A stretch of 64,000 nucleotides of DNA from Bacillus salipaludis (GCF_004358205.1 NZ_SMYO01000004.1:372001-436000), one strand, 5' to 3'; counted from the first letter of the stretch, positions 25,000 through 34,649 are shown. Numbers and translations are program-made. The notes: a model not told the origin generated them from the sequence alone.

Positions 25000-25773
25000 A
25001 TGCTGTCGACTGAGCAGTTAGCTGAATTACGATTGCAATTGTTAAAGGAAAAAAACGAAGTGGAAAATAACTTGAAACAAAATAACCATTTTGGCTTGGA
25101 ACAAGGGTTTTGGCATGAATCAATGGGGGAATTATCAAGTTATGATAACCATCCGGCTGATCAGGGATCGGCGCTTTATGAGCGCGAAAAGGATATTGCT
25201 TTAAAGGAGCATTATGAATTGCAATTAAGCAATATTAACCACGCTCTAGAGGCAATGGAGAATGGAACTTACGGGAAATGTGAGGTTTGCGGTAAGGATA
25301 TACCAACTGAACGTTTAGAAGCCTTACCAAACACCACCTATTGCAAGGAGCATAGTCCTGACCAAGTCGTTTCTCATGAGCGCCCGATTGAAGAAGGGGT
25401 ATTAATGCCGCCATGGGGTAAATTTGATATGGATAATCAGGACGAAGATGTTGCCTTTGACGCGGAAGACTCCTGGCAGGCTGTTGCCGAATGGGGAACA
25501 TCTGAAACACCATCTGATATGGTCAATCCACAAGATGATTACAATGATATTTATATTGAGGCTGACGAAAACATAGGATATGTTGAGGACTTTGAAAATT
25601 TTACCGGTAACGATATGTATGGCAAAAATATTACCGTTTACCCGAATGCTCAGCATGAACGCTATGAAGATGCGCTTGATGAAGAAGGCATTATGACAAG
25701 CTTCGGCGATCTTCCTGCATTTGAACATGATGCGTATGTAGATAACAATAACAAAAACGAAAGAAATATCTAA
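25000..25773 (+). CDS. YteA-type TraR/DksA zinc-finger protein
   Basis: 257 aa, similar to B. subtilis YteA (239). The N-terminal coiled coil (residues 1-90) is followed by a DksA-type finger, C94-x2-C97 and C115-x2-H118 (CEVCGKDIPTERLE and YCKEH). The C-terminal third is very acidic (DEDVAFDAEDSW). YteA belongs to the mother-cell sporulation regulon in B. subtilis; its role is poorly known. DksA-like contact with RNA polymerase is possible but not shown. The start has AAAGGGG 11 bases upstream. Confidence 0.85.
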   Translation: MLSTEQLAELRLQLLKEKNEVENNLKQNNHFGLEQGFWHESMGELSSYDNHPADQGSALYEREKDIALKEHYELQLSNINHALEAMENGTYGKCEVCGKDIPTERLEALPNTTYCKEHSPDQVVSHERPIEEGVLMPPWGKFDMDNQDEDVAFDAEDSWQAVAEWGTSETPSDMVNPQDDYNDIYIEADENIGYVEDFENFTGNDMYGKNITVYPNAQHERYEDALDEEGIMTSFGDLPAFEHDAYVDNNNKNERNI

Positions 25774-25795
25774 TTCTGGTGCCAGACAATATAAA

Positions 25796-25830
25796 GAAAA
25801 CAGCTTTCATCGATGAGAGCTGTTTTCTCT
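25796..25830. terminator. Bidirectional terminator between yteA-like and DUF4025 genes
   Basis: GAAAACAGCT and AGCTGTTTTC flank TTCATCGATGAG. The stem is symmetric with A and T tails, so it can serve both convergent genes. Confidence 0.75.
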
Positions 25831-25836
25831 GAGTTC

Positions 25837-26010
25837 TTATTCTTGTTCATTTAAATCGTTTGTTTCGATGACGCCCTCCATATAGGTATCACTTACCTGT
25901 TCGTGAGTTGTTGCCAGACCTGAAGACAAAGCATCATTTTTTTGATAATCATTTGCATTAAAATTACGTCCTGCGATTTCTGTACTGCCGTTTTGATTTT
26001 TTTTAACCAT
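25837..26010 (-). CDS. DUF4025 family small protein (YozQ-like)
   Basis: 57 aa from the ATG at 26010 with AAGGAG 9 bases upstream; a GTG 9 bases earlier is too near the ribosome binding site. The text DALSSGLATTHEQVSDTYME (30-49) is the hallmark of this small Bacillus family. It is hydrophilic with no membrane segment. Its function is unknown. It is convergent with the yteA-like gene, with which it shares a terminator. Confidence 0.75.
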   Translation of the reverse strand: MVKKNQNGSTEIAGRNFNANDYQKNDALSSGLATTHEQVSDTYMEGVIETNDLNEQE

Positions 26011-26098
26011 AGAAACCACTCCTTTATTGAAAAATCTTACAGACGTATTTTCTCTTATTAACTGATATTTAGTCTAACTATTTTAGGAGTTGATAATT

Positions 26099-26236
26099 AT
26101 GAATAAAAAAAGCTCATTTCCCTCTAGAGAAGAATTAGATCAAGCTTTTCATTTTCTTCAGGATGAAATCACCAGAATTTCTGTAGTTGAAGAAGTTGAA
26201 ATGGTGAAACAGGAAAATAAAGGACAGGTCGAATAA
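26099..26236 (+). CDS. Small acidic protein, unrecognised
   Basis: 45 aa with TAGGAG 9 bases before the ATG. It is probably an amphipathic helical hairpin: EELDQAFHFLQDEITRISVV then EEVEMVKQEN. There is no signal peptide. It stands between the DUF4025 gene and the CDF transporter gene, with its own ribosome binding site and codon use like its neighbours. Confidence 0.55.
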   Translation: MNKKSSFPSREELDQAFHFLQDEITRISVVEEVEMVKQENKGQVE

Positions 26237-26346
26237 TAATTTGTTGAATGTGTCCAACTATGGTTCAAGGGGGCAAGACTTTTTCTCTAGACCCATCCAG
26301 GAAAAGTTTGGTATGATTTCAAGAGAATTTTTTGAGGTGGTAGACG

Positions 26347-27243
26347 ATGGAAATGAGGGAAACTCTTGCTAAAAAAATAGCCTGGATAAGTGTAGTCAGT
26401 AATATTGTCCTGACATTGGGGAAAATCTTCATCGGCTGGCTCGGGCATAGTGATGCCGTGTTTGCCGATGGGATTCACTCTGCAGCTGATGTATTTGCTT
26501 CCGTCATTGTTTTATTGGTGATAAAAATTGCCAATAAGCCGGCCGATAAAGAACATCCGTATGGACATGGAAAAGCAGAAGTTATTGTTTCCGAGATAAT
26601 TGGAATTTTGTTGTTTGTCGTAGCCCTATATGTGGTTTATGAAGGAATCAGCGGATTCTTCCATAAGGTTGAAACACCAAGTTATTTAGCAATGTGGGTA
26701 GCGGTTTTTTCTTTTTTTGCAAAAATAATTCTTTACCGTTCATCCTTAAAAGTAGCAGAAAAGCATAGGAGTAAGGCAATCGAAGCGATTGCTTTTGATC
26801 ATAAGGCTGATATTGTTGCTTCCATCGCAGCAGCCATCGGGGTTCTTATTTCCATTATCGGCGTGAAATTTGATATTCATGTTTTACTTTACGGTGATAA
26901 GGCGGCCAGTATTTTTGTTGCCTATTTAATTTTTAAAATTGCGAAAGAAATGATAACGGAAGCATTTGACATCTTACTCGAGAGAAATATTAACAGCGAA
27001 ATTCTTCAAGAATATATCTCCATTATTTCCGAATTTCCTGAAGTAAGGAGAATCGACCGAATTCGGGCGAGAGAACATGGACATTATATATTGGTGGATT
27101 TAAGGATTTCCATTGATCATTTTAAAACCATTAAAGAGGGTCACGATCTTTCTCATTCGATTAAACAAAAATTGATGGACCATTTTGATAATATTAAGGA
27201 AGTGCTGATTCATTTAAATCCATACTTCCCTAAGGAAAAATAA
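26347..27243 (+). CDS. Cation diffusion facilitator (CDF) metal exporter
   Basis: 298 aa. Six hydrophobic segments occupy residues 10-200. The transport-site motifs are HSDAVFADGIHSAADV (D/H pattern in TM2) and AFDHKADIVAS (TM5, D-x3-D type). The cytoplasmic C-terminal domain (from about 210) binds metal in many members. In B. subtilis the related MneP and MneS export manganese; zinc, iron or manganese are all possible here. GAGGTGG lies 6 bases before the ATG. It is monocistronic and no metal-responsive operator was recognised. Confidence 0.9.
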   Translation: MEMRETLAKKIAWISVVSNIVLTLGKIFIGWLGHSDAVFADGIHSAADVFASVIVLLVIKIANKPADKEHPYGHGKAEVIVSEIIGILLFVVALYVVYEGISGFFHKVETPSYLAMWVAVFSFFAKIILYRSSLKVAEKHRSKAIEAIAFDHKADIVASIAAAIGVLISIIGVKFDIHVLLYGDKAASIFVAYLIFKIAKEMITEAFDILLERNINSEILQEYISIISEFPEVRRIDRIRAREHGHYILVDLRISIDHFKTIKEGHDLSHSIKQKLMDHFDNIKEVLIHLNPYFPKEK

Positions 27244-27325
27244 AACCAAAAAAAACTGCTTTGTACTTTTTGCCTTTAGGGTTTATGATAAGAAAGGAAT
27301 AAAAAAGTTAAAGGAGTTGATATTT

Positions 27326-27454
27326 TTGAGTTATTCCATAGACCCGGACCCAAGTAGGCGAGGGGAAGTCAATGTGATCTTTGAATTGATTGAATTGGTT
27401 TCTACAAGAATATCAGCTCTTGAAAAGGTTGTTGGCTTCCTCAAAAACGAATAA
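27326..27454 (+). CDS. Small protein upstream of corA, unrecognised
   Basis: 42 aa starting at TTG with AAAGGAG 9 bases upstream. Sequence MSYSIDPDPSRRGEVNVIFE followed by LIELVSTRISALEKVVGFLK, a likely coiled coil. It ends 15 bases before the CorA-like gene, whose ribosome binding site overlaps its stop codon, so the two are probably co-transcribed and coupled. The function is unknown. Confidence 0.6.
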   Translation: MSYSIDPDPSRRGEVNVIFELIELVSTRISALEKVVGFLKNE

Positions 27455-27469
27455 TGAGGAGGTTTTGAC

Positions 27470-28408
27470 ATGTTGGAGATTTTCAAAAGTACAGAAACAA
27501 AGGTTTTAGAAAAAGTAGATGTTGTATCAAAGGGCTGCTGGATTAATATGTACGCCCCAACAGCTGAAGAAATAAGCCGGATTGCAAATGATGCACAAGT
27601 CGATGTCGATATCATTAAAGATGCCCTGGATGATGAAGAACGTCCAAGGATTGAGCGCGATAATGGTCAAGTATATATTATCGTTGACTTTCCCTATATT
27701 GTTCACGATGATACCGGTTTAGCTGTTTATGAAACGATTCCAATTGGGATTATTCTAACGGACGATTGTGTAATCACCGTATCCTTAAAGGATACACCGA
27801 TTTTAGAAGAATTTAGAAAAAATAGAGTAAAAGAGTTCTTTACGTTTAAAAAGACCCGTTTTGCCCTGCAAATTTTATTTGTCATTTCATCTTATTACCT
27901 ACGCTATTTAAAACAAATCAATAAGAAAACAAATGAAATTGAACGTGAAGTGCATCAATCATTAAAAAATAAAGAATTATATGCCTTTCTTGCCTTAGAG
28001 AAAAGTTTGGTTTATTTTACAACCTCACTAAAATCGAATAAGGTTGTCCTTGATAAGATTTTGCGTTTTAATTATTTAAAAATGTATGAAGAAGACAAAG
28101 ATTTACTTGAAGATGTCATCATTGAAAAAACACAGGCGATTGAAATGGCGGAAACCTATCGTTCCATCTTGAGTGGGATGATGAATGCCTTTGCTTCCAT
28201 CATTTCGAATAACCTAAACATTGTCATGAAATTTTTAACATCGATTACGATTATCCTATCATTCCCGACGATGGTGGCAAGTTTTTATGGGATGAACGTC
28301 GATATTCCGTTCCAGCATGCAACCCACTCGTATGCCATTCCATTAGTTATCTCGGCCCTTTTAACGAGTTGTACGGCTTTTATTTTTTGGAAAAAGAAAT
28401 ATTTCTAG
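27470..28408 (+). CDS. CorA-family magnesium transporter
   Basis: 312 aa, the standard CorA length. A large cytoplasmic N-terminal domain leads to a long stalk helix. Two C-terminal membrane helices (about 246-275 and 285-306) have the hallmark YGMNVDIP in the loop between them. The GMN triplet is essential for Mg2+ selectivity in the pentameric channel. It transports Mg2+ (or Co2+/Ni2+) inward. AGGAGG lies 9 bases before the ATG. It is convergent with the ABC permease pair, sharing a hairpin. Confidence 0.92.
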   Translation: MLEIFKSTETKVLEKVDVVSKGCWINMYAPTAEEISRIANDAQVDVDIIKDALDDEERPRIERDNGQVYIIVDFPYIVHDDTGLAVYETIPIGIILTDDCVITVSLKDTPILEEFRKNRVKEFFTFKKTRFALQILFVISSYYLRYLKQINKKTNEIEREVHQSLKNKELYAFLALEKSLVYFTTSLKSNKVVLDKILRFNYLKMYEEDKDLLEDVIIEKTQAIEMAETYRSILSGMMNAFASIISNNLNIVMKFLTSITIILSFPTMVASFYGMNVDIPFQHATHSYAIPLVISALLTSCTAFIFWKKKYF

Positions 28409-28428
28409 AGTATTAGTTTTTTATATTA

Positions 28429-28462
28429 AAAATGACAGGCACATTTGCGGCCTGTCATTTTT
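28429..28462. terminator. Bidirectional terminator between corA and ABC permease genes
   Basis: AAAAATGACAGGC and GCCTGTCATTTTT pair around ACATTTGCG. It overlaps the last codons of the minus-strand permease. Confidence 0.85.
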
Positions 28463-29495
28463 CTATCTCCTTGTAATTTTGAAAAGTAAAGTTGGGGGAA
28501 AGGATTGGGTCAGTACTCTTGTCTTGGTTTTTATATTTCCTTCCTTTTTTTGTGTAATGGGCATCCATTCCCGCCTCAAGTTCTTTTTTCATCATATTAA
28601 TTAGTAAAATTAAAAAGAAGTAGGCAAATAAGGGGTCCAAGATAATCCAGGGGACTCTGTAAAATTCTCGATAGTTTTGACCGATTAATCCTGACCATTC
28701 CCTCGTTAGTGAAGCATCCTGGGCTGGAACACTATGAGCGCCAATTCCTATTCCAATCTGTTCCGTTCCGGCAATTCCTTCCGCCGAAATCCCGCCCATA
28801 TAAATATTGAAGGTACCAAGAAACATGATTAATACCAATGTATTCAGTAATTGTTGAACAAAGATGATCAAACCGTAGGAGGTCATATAGGGTTTCAAAT
28901 GCCTTTTAATAATATGGAAATGACCCGCCCCCATTAAGTAGGAACTTTGAATAAAAGATTTTCCCTTTAATTCAGAGATGATATCGGATGTATTGATTAA
29001 TACAGAAGGAATTCCGATAAGGACTAATATGATCATCTGATAAACAATGATGAAAGGAGCAGCCCCTTTTATATAGGTAGTTGAAGTAGCTGTAATTAGT
29101 AATAAGGTGATAATAATTGGGGGAATGATCCGAAATACAACAAATAAGTTTTTTACAATCGGCAACAGCAGATTAAGCCAGAAGGAGAATATAATTCCTA
29201 ACACTCCTCCTATCAAAAATCTTAGGATGGTGATCCCAAAAGTGATGAGGATTGTATATTTTGCTCCATAAATAATCATCAGCAGGATGTCTGCGCCATT
29301 TCGGTCAGAACCGAGAAGGAAATGCGATGAAGGAGAAAAGGGTCGAACATCAATCATCTTACCTTTGTTATCATATAGAATGATTGTCGTGTTGAAGTCA
29401 GGTGGACCGTATAGGGGATAAAGGAAACTTAGAATTAGGATTAGAATCAAGATGAGTAAGCCAAAAGTTGTTTTTTTGTATTTGAATATCTTCAT
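28455..29495 (-). CDS. ABC transporter permease, OppC/DppC-like
   Basis: 346 aa. A first hydrophobic segment (residues 8-27) is followed by an extracytoplasmic stretch with the typical OppC phrase HFLLGSDRNGADILLMIIYGAK (about 57-78). Five more helices follow. The EAA-like coupling loop is near LKGKSFIQSSYLMGAGHFHI (176-195). The C-terminal segment includes the usual LDPLFAYFFLILLINMM. It overlaps the OppB-like gene by 4 bases (ATGA). No ATPase or binding-protein gene is adjacent, so the partners must be elsewhere. The peptide, nickel or other substrate is unknown. Confidence 0.82.
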   Translation of the reverse strand: MKIFKYKKTTFGLLILILILILSFLYPLYGPPDFNTTIILYDNKGKMIDVRPFSPSSHFLLGSDRNGADILLMIIYGAKYTILITFGITILRFLIGGVLGIIFSFWLNLLLPIVKNLFVVFRIIPPIIITLLLITATSTTYIKGAAPFIIVYQMIILVLIGIPSVLINTSDIISELKGKSFIQSSYLMGAGHFHIIKRHLKPYMTSYGLIIFVQQLLNTLVLIMFLGTFNIYMGGISAEGIAGTEQIGIGIGAHSVPAQDASLTREWSGLIGQNYREFYRVPWIILDPLFAYFFLILLINMMKKELEAGMDAHYTKKGRKYKNQDKSTDPILSPNFTFQNYKEIEK

Positions 29496-30409
29496 AGACT
29501 GTTCTGTTCCTTTCTGTTCATTCTAATGGTTACAATCCACGCAAGTAATTGTGAGAGAATAACAGGAACGGCAAAAAGCAGAAGGCTTATTATATATGGG
29601 ACGATCCGCTTAGCATAGAAGGATTTCACAATTACAATATAGCCATTAATATTAAATAAGTACTCAACGACAATAATATTTGTAAGAATGTACCAAATAA
29701 TTACTTTTAAATGAATTAGTAATAAAGGAATCACGTTACGCATGATATGTTTAAAATAAATGGTTCCCCGTGAAAGTCCTTTTGCTCTTGCTAAAAGAAC
29801 ATAATCCTTTACCTCTTCATCTGCAAATACCTTTAATAAATACTGAATCAAAAAGAGTGCAGGTAGAAAAGACACCACGAAAACAGGTAAAAAATAAGGT
29901 TGTGTACTCATCCCGCCATATAACTGAAACAATTTAATCCCGTATGTCTTATAGATATAGATGACCATATATTGTAATAGAAAGATAATTAATAGTTCAG
30001 GTGCAGTCGTTGTAAAATCAATTAAACCTTTTAATCTTTTACGGACATTTGTCGGCAGCATCATAATGGCAGCGGAAATAACTACCCCAATAAGGATGAC
30101 AGATAGAAGGGCCAGTGATAAGATGCTCATTGTATAATAATATTTATCAATGGTTGAAGCATTTAAATATTCAAAAATAAATGGAACTTCGTCTTTGATA
30201 TGTAGAAACCAGCTTAAGTTACTTTTTGAGTACTCCCAGTATAAGCTAAGATCCATTTCGATTCTTTTTTCTTCAGCATTGATTTGGAGGAATATAGGGA
30301 TATTCATCAAAAAGACAAAACCAGCTAAAATGGCGGTTACTTGTATGGGGAGAAATAATAATTTTTTAATCAGATTTATCCATTCCTTCCAAAATATACT
30401 AATTGGCAA
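29492..30409 (-). CDS. ABC transporter permease, OppB/DppB-like
   Basis: 305 aa with about six membrane segments. The coupling loop KDYVLLARAKGLSRGTIYFKHIMRNVIP (about 203-230) is the classic OppB motif for contact with the ATPase. The last helices (PYIISLLLFAVPVILSQLLA) fit the family. It is co-translated with the OppC-like gene (4-base overlap). An unusually large external loop of about 55 residues follows the first helix, as in other divergent Gram-positive members. The pair is isolated from ATPases and solute-binding lipoproteins in this window. Confidence 0.82.
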   Translation of the reverse strand: MPISIFWKEWINLIKKLLFLPIQVTAILAGFVFLMNIPIFLQINAEEKRIEMDLSLYWEYSKSNLSWFLHIKDEVPFIFEYLNASTIDKYYYTMSILSLALLSVILIGVVISAAIMMLPTNVRKRLKGLIDFTTTAPELLIIFLLQYMVIYIYKTYGIKLFQLYGGMSTQPYFLPVFVVSFLPALFLIQYLLKVFADEEVKDYVLLARAKGLSRGTIYFKHIMRNVIPLLLIHLKVIIWYILTNIIVVEYLFNINGYIVIVKSFYAKRIVPYIISLLLFAVPVILSQLLAWIVTIRMNRKEQNSL

Positions 30410-30583
30410 AATCTATTATAAAATATTCAAACTTAAATTGTCATTTGTTTTCTTAGGGTAGATGTTCGAATGAGTAATCTGCAATTTAGTCAGCTTTATA
30501 ATCTTCCCTTATTATGAAGCATAAGAAATGATGATTGGAAAAATTTGTTTGTATCCAGTAATGTTAAAAATGGGGTGAGGGGG

Positions 30584-31363
30584 ATGAACAAGGAATTTTT
30601 TAATTCAATTGAAAAAGAAACCTATACGAAACGGCCTGTCGACCCACAGTGGATGGAGTTAGTTCAATCAAGGGCAAATGTTTCTGGGAAGATTGCAGTG
30701 GATATTGGTGCAGGCGGCGGAATCTATTCAGTTGCATTAGCGAAATTGGGAGCGGCAAGTGTCATTGGAGTCGATATCTCTGAAAATATGATTGCCGGAG
30801 CGAAGGAGAATTGCCGGGAATATCCGCAAATTAGCTTCCAGGTTGGAACAGCCAGAGAATCGAATCTTCCAGGAGGGACAGCAGATGTGCTGCTGGAGCG
30901 TGCGTTAATCCATCATTTAAAGAATCATCAATTACCGGAATGTTTCGCGGAGGCTAAGCGAATTTTAAATGAAAACGGTGTATTCATCGTTCAGGACCGG
31001 ACAATTGAGGATTGCTCGTTAGCTGGAAGTAATGAGCATATTCGTGGTTTCTTTTTTGAACAATATCCGGAATTGCTGAAAAAGGATATTGCTAGAAGGC
31101 ATTCAGCTGACACAATTAATTCTTATTTAACAGAGGCAGGTTTTCAGCATGTTGAGGTTCTGTCTTTTTGGGAAAATCGCAAAATTTATAATACGCTTGA
31201 TGAATTGAAGCAGGAGATCACTTTGCGTAAAGGCCGTTCGATTTTGTTTGAATTAAATGATGAACAGGTTCAGCTTCTAGCTAACGGTATTGGAGAACGA
31301 GTAACGAAATCTTTTCCGTTGGTTGAAAAAGAAAGATGGACGATATGGTTTGCAAGGGCATAG
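30584..31363 (+). CDS. Class I SAM-dependent methyltransferase
   Basis: 259 aa from the ATG at 30584 (GAGGGGG upstream); the frame extends 13 codons further without a site. SAM-binding motif I is VDIGAGGGIYSVALA (residues 41-55), motif II is GVDISENM, and motif IV is around ADVLLERALIHHL. It resembles UbiE/COQ5-type small-molecule methyltransferases, but the substrate is unknown. It is monocistronic, with a perfect terminator that starts within the stop codon. Confidence 0.87.
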   Translation: MNKEFFNSIEKETYTKRPVDPQWMELVQSRANVSGKIAVDIGAGGGIYSVALAKLGAASVIGVDISENMIAGAKENCREYPQISFQVGTARESNLPGGTADVLLERALIHHLKNHQLPECFAEAKRILNENGVFIVQDRTIEDCSLAGSNEHIRGFFFEQYPELLKKDIARRHSADTINSYLTEAGFQHVEVLSFWENRKIYNTLDELKQEITLRKGRSILFELNDEQVQLLANGIGERVTKSFPLVEKERWTIWFARA

Positions 31364-31389
31364 ACAAAATTTTGTCTATGCCTTTTTTC
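31357..31389 (+). terminator. Intrinsic terminator of the methyltransferase gene
   Basis: GGCATAGACAAAA and TTTTGTCTATGCC form a perfect 13-bp stem, which must have a few unpaired central bases, followed by TTTTTT. It overlaps the stop codon. Confidence 0.88.
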
Positions 31390-31483
31390 GTCCCTTTTTT
31401 AGGAGAATGGACTGATTATATTAAATTAATGTTCTGAATAGTTTAGATAAGCAGCGGTGTGCTGTAAATAGAAGGGGTGAGGT

Positions 31484-32755
31484 GTGCGAGTGAAAACGAG
31501 AAGAGTAATCGGTTCAGTAGTACTTAGCGTGGCAATGGGGGTATCCATGTTTGCAACAGCGGCATTTGGGCAGCAAACCAGCAGCCAAAGTCGGGATTCC
31601 TACCGAGTTTTAATTAATGGACCGGCCTCTGAAAAAGCGAGGGCAAAAGACAGCTACGGAAAACGTTGGGATTTTGGTAGCAAAGGATTTACTACAACGG
31701 TTAATGATCATCAGTATCAGGCGTTATTGAAAAATAAAAACTTAACAATTGAAAAAGTTCCGGAAATTCAGATGGAGAAAATTGTGGACCAAAAAGGTAA
31801 GCCTGGGGGCATTGCTAGCAGCGTTCCAAGTGATCGGACACCATGGGGAATTCAGGCAATCTATCATGATTCTGCTATAACAAAAACAACAGGCGGCAGT
31901 GGAATTAAAGTAGCAGTTTTGGACACGGGAGTTTTGAAAACGCATAAGGATTTAACTGCAAATGTCGAGCAATGTAAAGACTTTTCGCAAAGGAAAACCG
32001 CATTGGTTGAGGGCAGCTGTGCGGACGGCAATGGACATGGAACACATGTATCAGGAACTGTTTTGGCAAATGGCGGAAGTGGTAGTGGGATTTATGGAGT
32101 TGCTCCGGAAGCAAAGCTTTGGTCCTATAAAGTATTAAACGATCGAGGTTCGGGTTACTCGGATGATATTGCTGCGGCGATCAGAAGGGTTGCCGATGAA
32201 TCCGTTGCGAATAAAGTTCATGTCATTATTTCGATGTCACTTGGTTCCAGCACGAAGGACTCACTAATTTCAAGTGCCGTTGATTATGCATATGGTAAGG
32301 GTGTACTTATTGTGGCGGCTGCCGGAAATGATGGTCCGGGAACAAATACTATTGGGTATCCAGGTGCATTAATGAATGTGGTGGCGGTTGCTGCTTTAGA
32401 AAATGTTCAAGCAAATGGAACTTATCGTGTTGCAGATTTCTCTTCCCGCGGGAATCCGGCAACCGATGGTGATTATATAATTCAAGAACGAGATGTTGAG
32501 GTTTCTGCACCAGGTAGAGCAATTGAATCCACTTGGAATGACGGCTCTTATAATACGATAAGCGGTACATCAATGGCCACACCGCATATATCCGGTCTAG
32601 CCGCAAAAATTTGGGCTTCTAATTTATCATGGTCCAATACTCAGCTTCGGACAGAACTGCAAAATAGAGCAAGAACTAATGATATTTTAGGCGGAACTGG
32701 CGCTGCAGCAGGAGATGACTATGCATCAGGATTTGGTTTTCCACGAGTAAATTAG
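31484..32755 (+). CDS. Secreted S8 serine protease (subtilisin family)
   Basis: 423 aa from GTG at 31484 (a second GTG at 31490 is possible). A signal peptide covers residues 1-29 (positive start, then VIGSVVLSVAMGVSMFATAA). A short propeptide region runs to about residue 115. The catalytic triad is D147 (VAVLDTGV), H185 (GHGTHVSGT) and S363 (GTSMATPH), and the oxyanion asparagine is N282. It should be exported and active outside the cell. A C-x-D-x...C pair (C164, C179) may form a disulphide, which is unusual for classic subtilisins. It is monocistronic. Confidence 0.92.
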   Translation: MRVKTRRVIGSVVLSVAMGVSMFATAAFGQQTSSQSRDSYRVLINGPASEKARAKDSYGKRWDFGSKGFTTTVNDHQYQALLKNKNLTIEKVPEIQMEKIVDQKGKPGGIASSVPSDRTPWGIQAIYHDSAITKTTGGSGIKVAVLDTGVLKTHKDLTANVEQCKDFSQRKTALVEGSCADGNGHGTHVSGTVLANGGSGSGIYGVAPEAKLWSYKVLNDRGSGYSDDIAAAIRRVADESVANKVHVIISMSLGSSTKDSLISSAVDYAYGKGVLIVAAAGNDGPGTNTIGYPGALMNVVAVAALENVQANGTYRVADFSSRGNPATDGDYIIQERDVEVSAPGRAIESTWNDGSYNTISGTSMATPHISGLAAKIWASNLSWSNTQLRTELQNRARTNDILGGTGAAAGDDYASGFGFPRVN

Positions 32756-32807
32756 CTCTTCTTGTATATAATAGAAAAAATAAAAATACAAGAGGAGGAT
32801 GAATAAG

Positions 32808-32975
32808 ATGAAAGAAAAAGAACCCCAATTTCAAAGTGGCGAAGAAATAGAACAACTGGCAAAAGGCCTCTACGGACTAGACCCAGAAATGAGCCTACTA
32901 TCCGTCAACTTTGCAACCACAGAAAATCCTCTATTAAATGAACATTATCAAGAGGATCCAAAAGAAGACGATTGA
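32808..32975 (+). CDS. Small acidic protein, unrecognised
   Basis: 55 aa; GAGGAGG lies 9 bases before the ATG at 32808 (an in-frame ATG at 32799 abuts that site). Sequence starts MKEKEPQFQSGEEIEQLAKG and continues LYGLDPEMSLLSVNFATTEN. It is acidic, with no signal or membrane segment, and begins 52 bases after the protease gene. The function is unknown. A large hairpin follows at once. Confidence 0.62.
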   Translation: MKEKEPQFQSGEEIEQLAKGLYGLDPEMSLLSVNFATTENPLLNEHYQEDPKEDD

Positions 32976-32977
32976 TT

Positions 32978-33020
32978 CGACAAAATTCGGGTGGTGCCTG
33001 TCACCACCCGAATTTTGTCG
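32978..33020. terminator. Long perfect hairpin after the small acidic protein gene
   Basis: CGACAAAATTCGGGTGGTG and CACCACCCGAATTTTGTCG are perfect complements around CCTGT. There is no strong T tract, so termination is less certain. The loop region GGTGCCTGTCACC recurs as a core of many Bacillus spacer hairpins, and related words appear at 25776 and 28434. Confidence 0.7.
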
Positions 33021-33153
33021 ATAATATTTTGAATTTTCCGGTGGTTTTTGGTTGATTACTAGATTTTAACAATGATACTATAAAACTCGAGGGTTGAAAG
33101 CGTATACAAATTGCTTTTATTCTCAGAATCTTGTACATAGGGAGGAATTACAT

Positions 33154-34638
33154 TTGAGTCAAGTAACAGTCGGTCTAAAAGAAAAGGTAGAAAAATTTCT
33201 ATTAGGGAAAAAGAAACTGTATATTGATGGTCAATTTGTTGAAAGTCTCTCTCAAAAAACATTCGATACGTATAATCCTGCAACGGGTGAAGTGCTTGCT
33301 GCAGTTTATGAAGCCGGTCCGGAGGATATTGACCGTGCAGTAAAAGCTGCTAGGAAAGCCTTTGATGAAGGTCCCTGGTCGAAAATGAGTGCAGCTGCAC
33401 GCAGCCGCTTAATGTACAAGTTAGCGGATTTAATGGAGCAAAATCAAGAAGAGCTTGCCCAATTAGAAACACTTGATAACGGAAAGCCAATACGGGAAAC
33501 GTCTAATGCGGACATTCCGCTTGCCGTTGAACATATGCGCTACTATGCCGGCTGGTCAACAAAAATTGTTGGGCAAACCATTCCGGTAAACGGACCATTC
33601 CTTAACTATACACGCCATGAAGCGGTTGGAGTCGTCGGACAGATTATTCCATGGAACTTCCCGCTGTTAATGGCAATGTGGAAGCTGGGTGCAGCCCTTG
33701 CCACAGGCTGTACGGTTGTATTAAAACCTGCAGAACAGACTCCGCTGTCTGTTTTATATCTGGCTGAACTAGTTCAAGAAGCAGGATTCCCAGATGGGGT
33801 AATCAATATTGTCCCTGGTTTCGGTGAAACAGCCGGCCAGCCGCTTGTTGATCATCCGTTAGTTGATAAAATTGCTTTCACAGGCTCTACTGAAGTTGGT
33901 AAATCCATTATGGAGAAAGCTTCAAAGACGCTTAAACGCGTAACACTTGAGCTTGGCGGCAAGTCACCAAATATTATTTTACCGGACGCGGACTTAACAA
34001 AAGCTATCCCTGGTGCCTTAAATGGAGTTATGTTCAACCAAGGCCAGGTTTGCTGTGCTGGGTCCCGCGTATTCATTCAAAAGAAACAATTTGATAATGT
34101 TGTTGCCGATATGGTAAGCCATGCAAAAAAAATTAAGCAGGGAGCAGGTTTACATGCTGACACGGAAATCGGACCGCTTGTATCTGATGAGCAGCAGAAA
34201 CGCGTGCTTGGATATATTGAAAAAGGTTTGAAGGAAGGTGCCGAATTGTTAGTGGGCGGAGATAAGCCATATGAACAAGGCTACTTTGTTTCTCCGACCA
34301 TTTTCGCTGATGTCCGTGATGAAATGACGATTGCTAAAGAAGAAATTTTTGGGCCAGTTATTTCCGCAATGCCATATGAGGACCTGGATGAATTGATTAA
34401 TCGCGCAAATAATAGTGAATATGGCTTAGCCGCAGGGGTTTGGACGAAGGATGTAGCTAAGGCACATTATATTGCAGGGCGACTCCGTGCTGGTACTGTA
34501 TGGGTAAACTGCTACAATGCTTTTGACGCAGCATCACCATTCGGAGGCTACAAACAATCCGGAATTGGCCGTGAAATGGGTTCATATGCATTGAACAACT
34601 ATACGGAAGTCAAGAGCGTCTGGGTTTCGTTAAAATAA
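33154..34638 (+). CDS. NAD-dependent aldehyde dehydrogenase (DhaS-like)
   Basis: 494 aa from TTG at 33154 with GGAGG 9 bases upstream; an upstream ATG in frame lacks a site. ALDH superfamily: N168 in IPWNFP stabilises the oxyanion, E266 in [11 protein letters not shown] is the general base and C300 in [12 protein letters not shown] is the nucleophile. It resembles B. subtilis DhaS (495 aa). It oxidises aldehydes to acids with NAD+. The substrate is broad or unknown. It has its own terminator. Confidence 0.93.
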   Translation: MSQVTVGLKEKVEKFLLGKKKLYIDGQFVESLSQKTFDTYNPATGEVLAAVYEAGPEDIDRAVKAARKAFDEGPWSKMSAAARSRLMYKLADLMEQNQEELAQLETLDNGKPIRETSNADIPLAVEHMRYYAGWSTKIVGQTIPVNGPFLNYTRHEAVGVVGQIIPWNFPLLMAMWKLGAALATGCTVVLKPAEQTPLSVLYLAELVQEAGFPDGVINIVPGFGETAGQPLVDHPLVDKIAFTGSTEVGKSIMEKASKTLKRVTLELGGKSPNIILPDADLTKAIPGALNGVMFNQGQVCCAGSRVFIQKKQFDNVVADMVSHAKKIKQGAGLHADTEIGPLVSDEQQKRVLGYIEKGLKEGAELLVGGDKPYEQGYFVSPTIFADVRDEMTIAKEEIFGPVISAMPYEDLDELINRANNSEYGLAAGVWTKDVAKAHYIAGRLRAGTVWVNCYNAFDAASPFGGYKQSGIGREMGSYALNNYTEVKSVWVSLK

Positions 34639-34649
34639 TAAACTGACTT

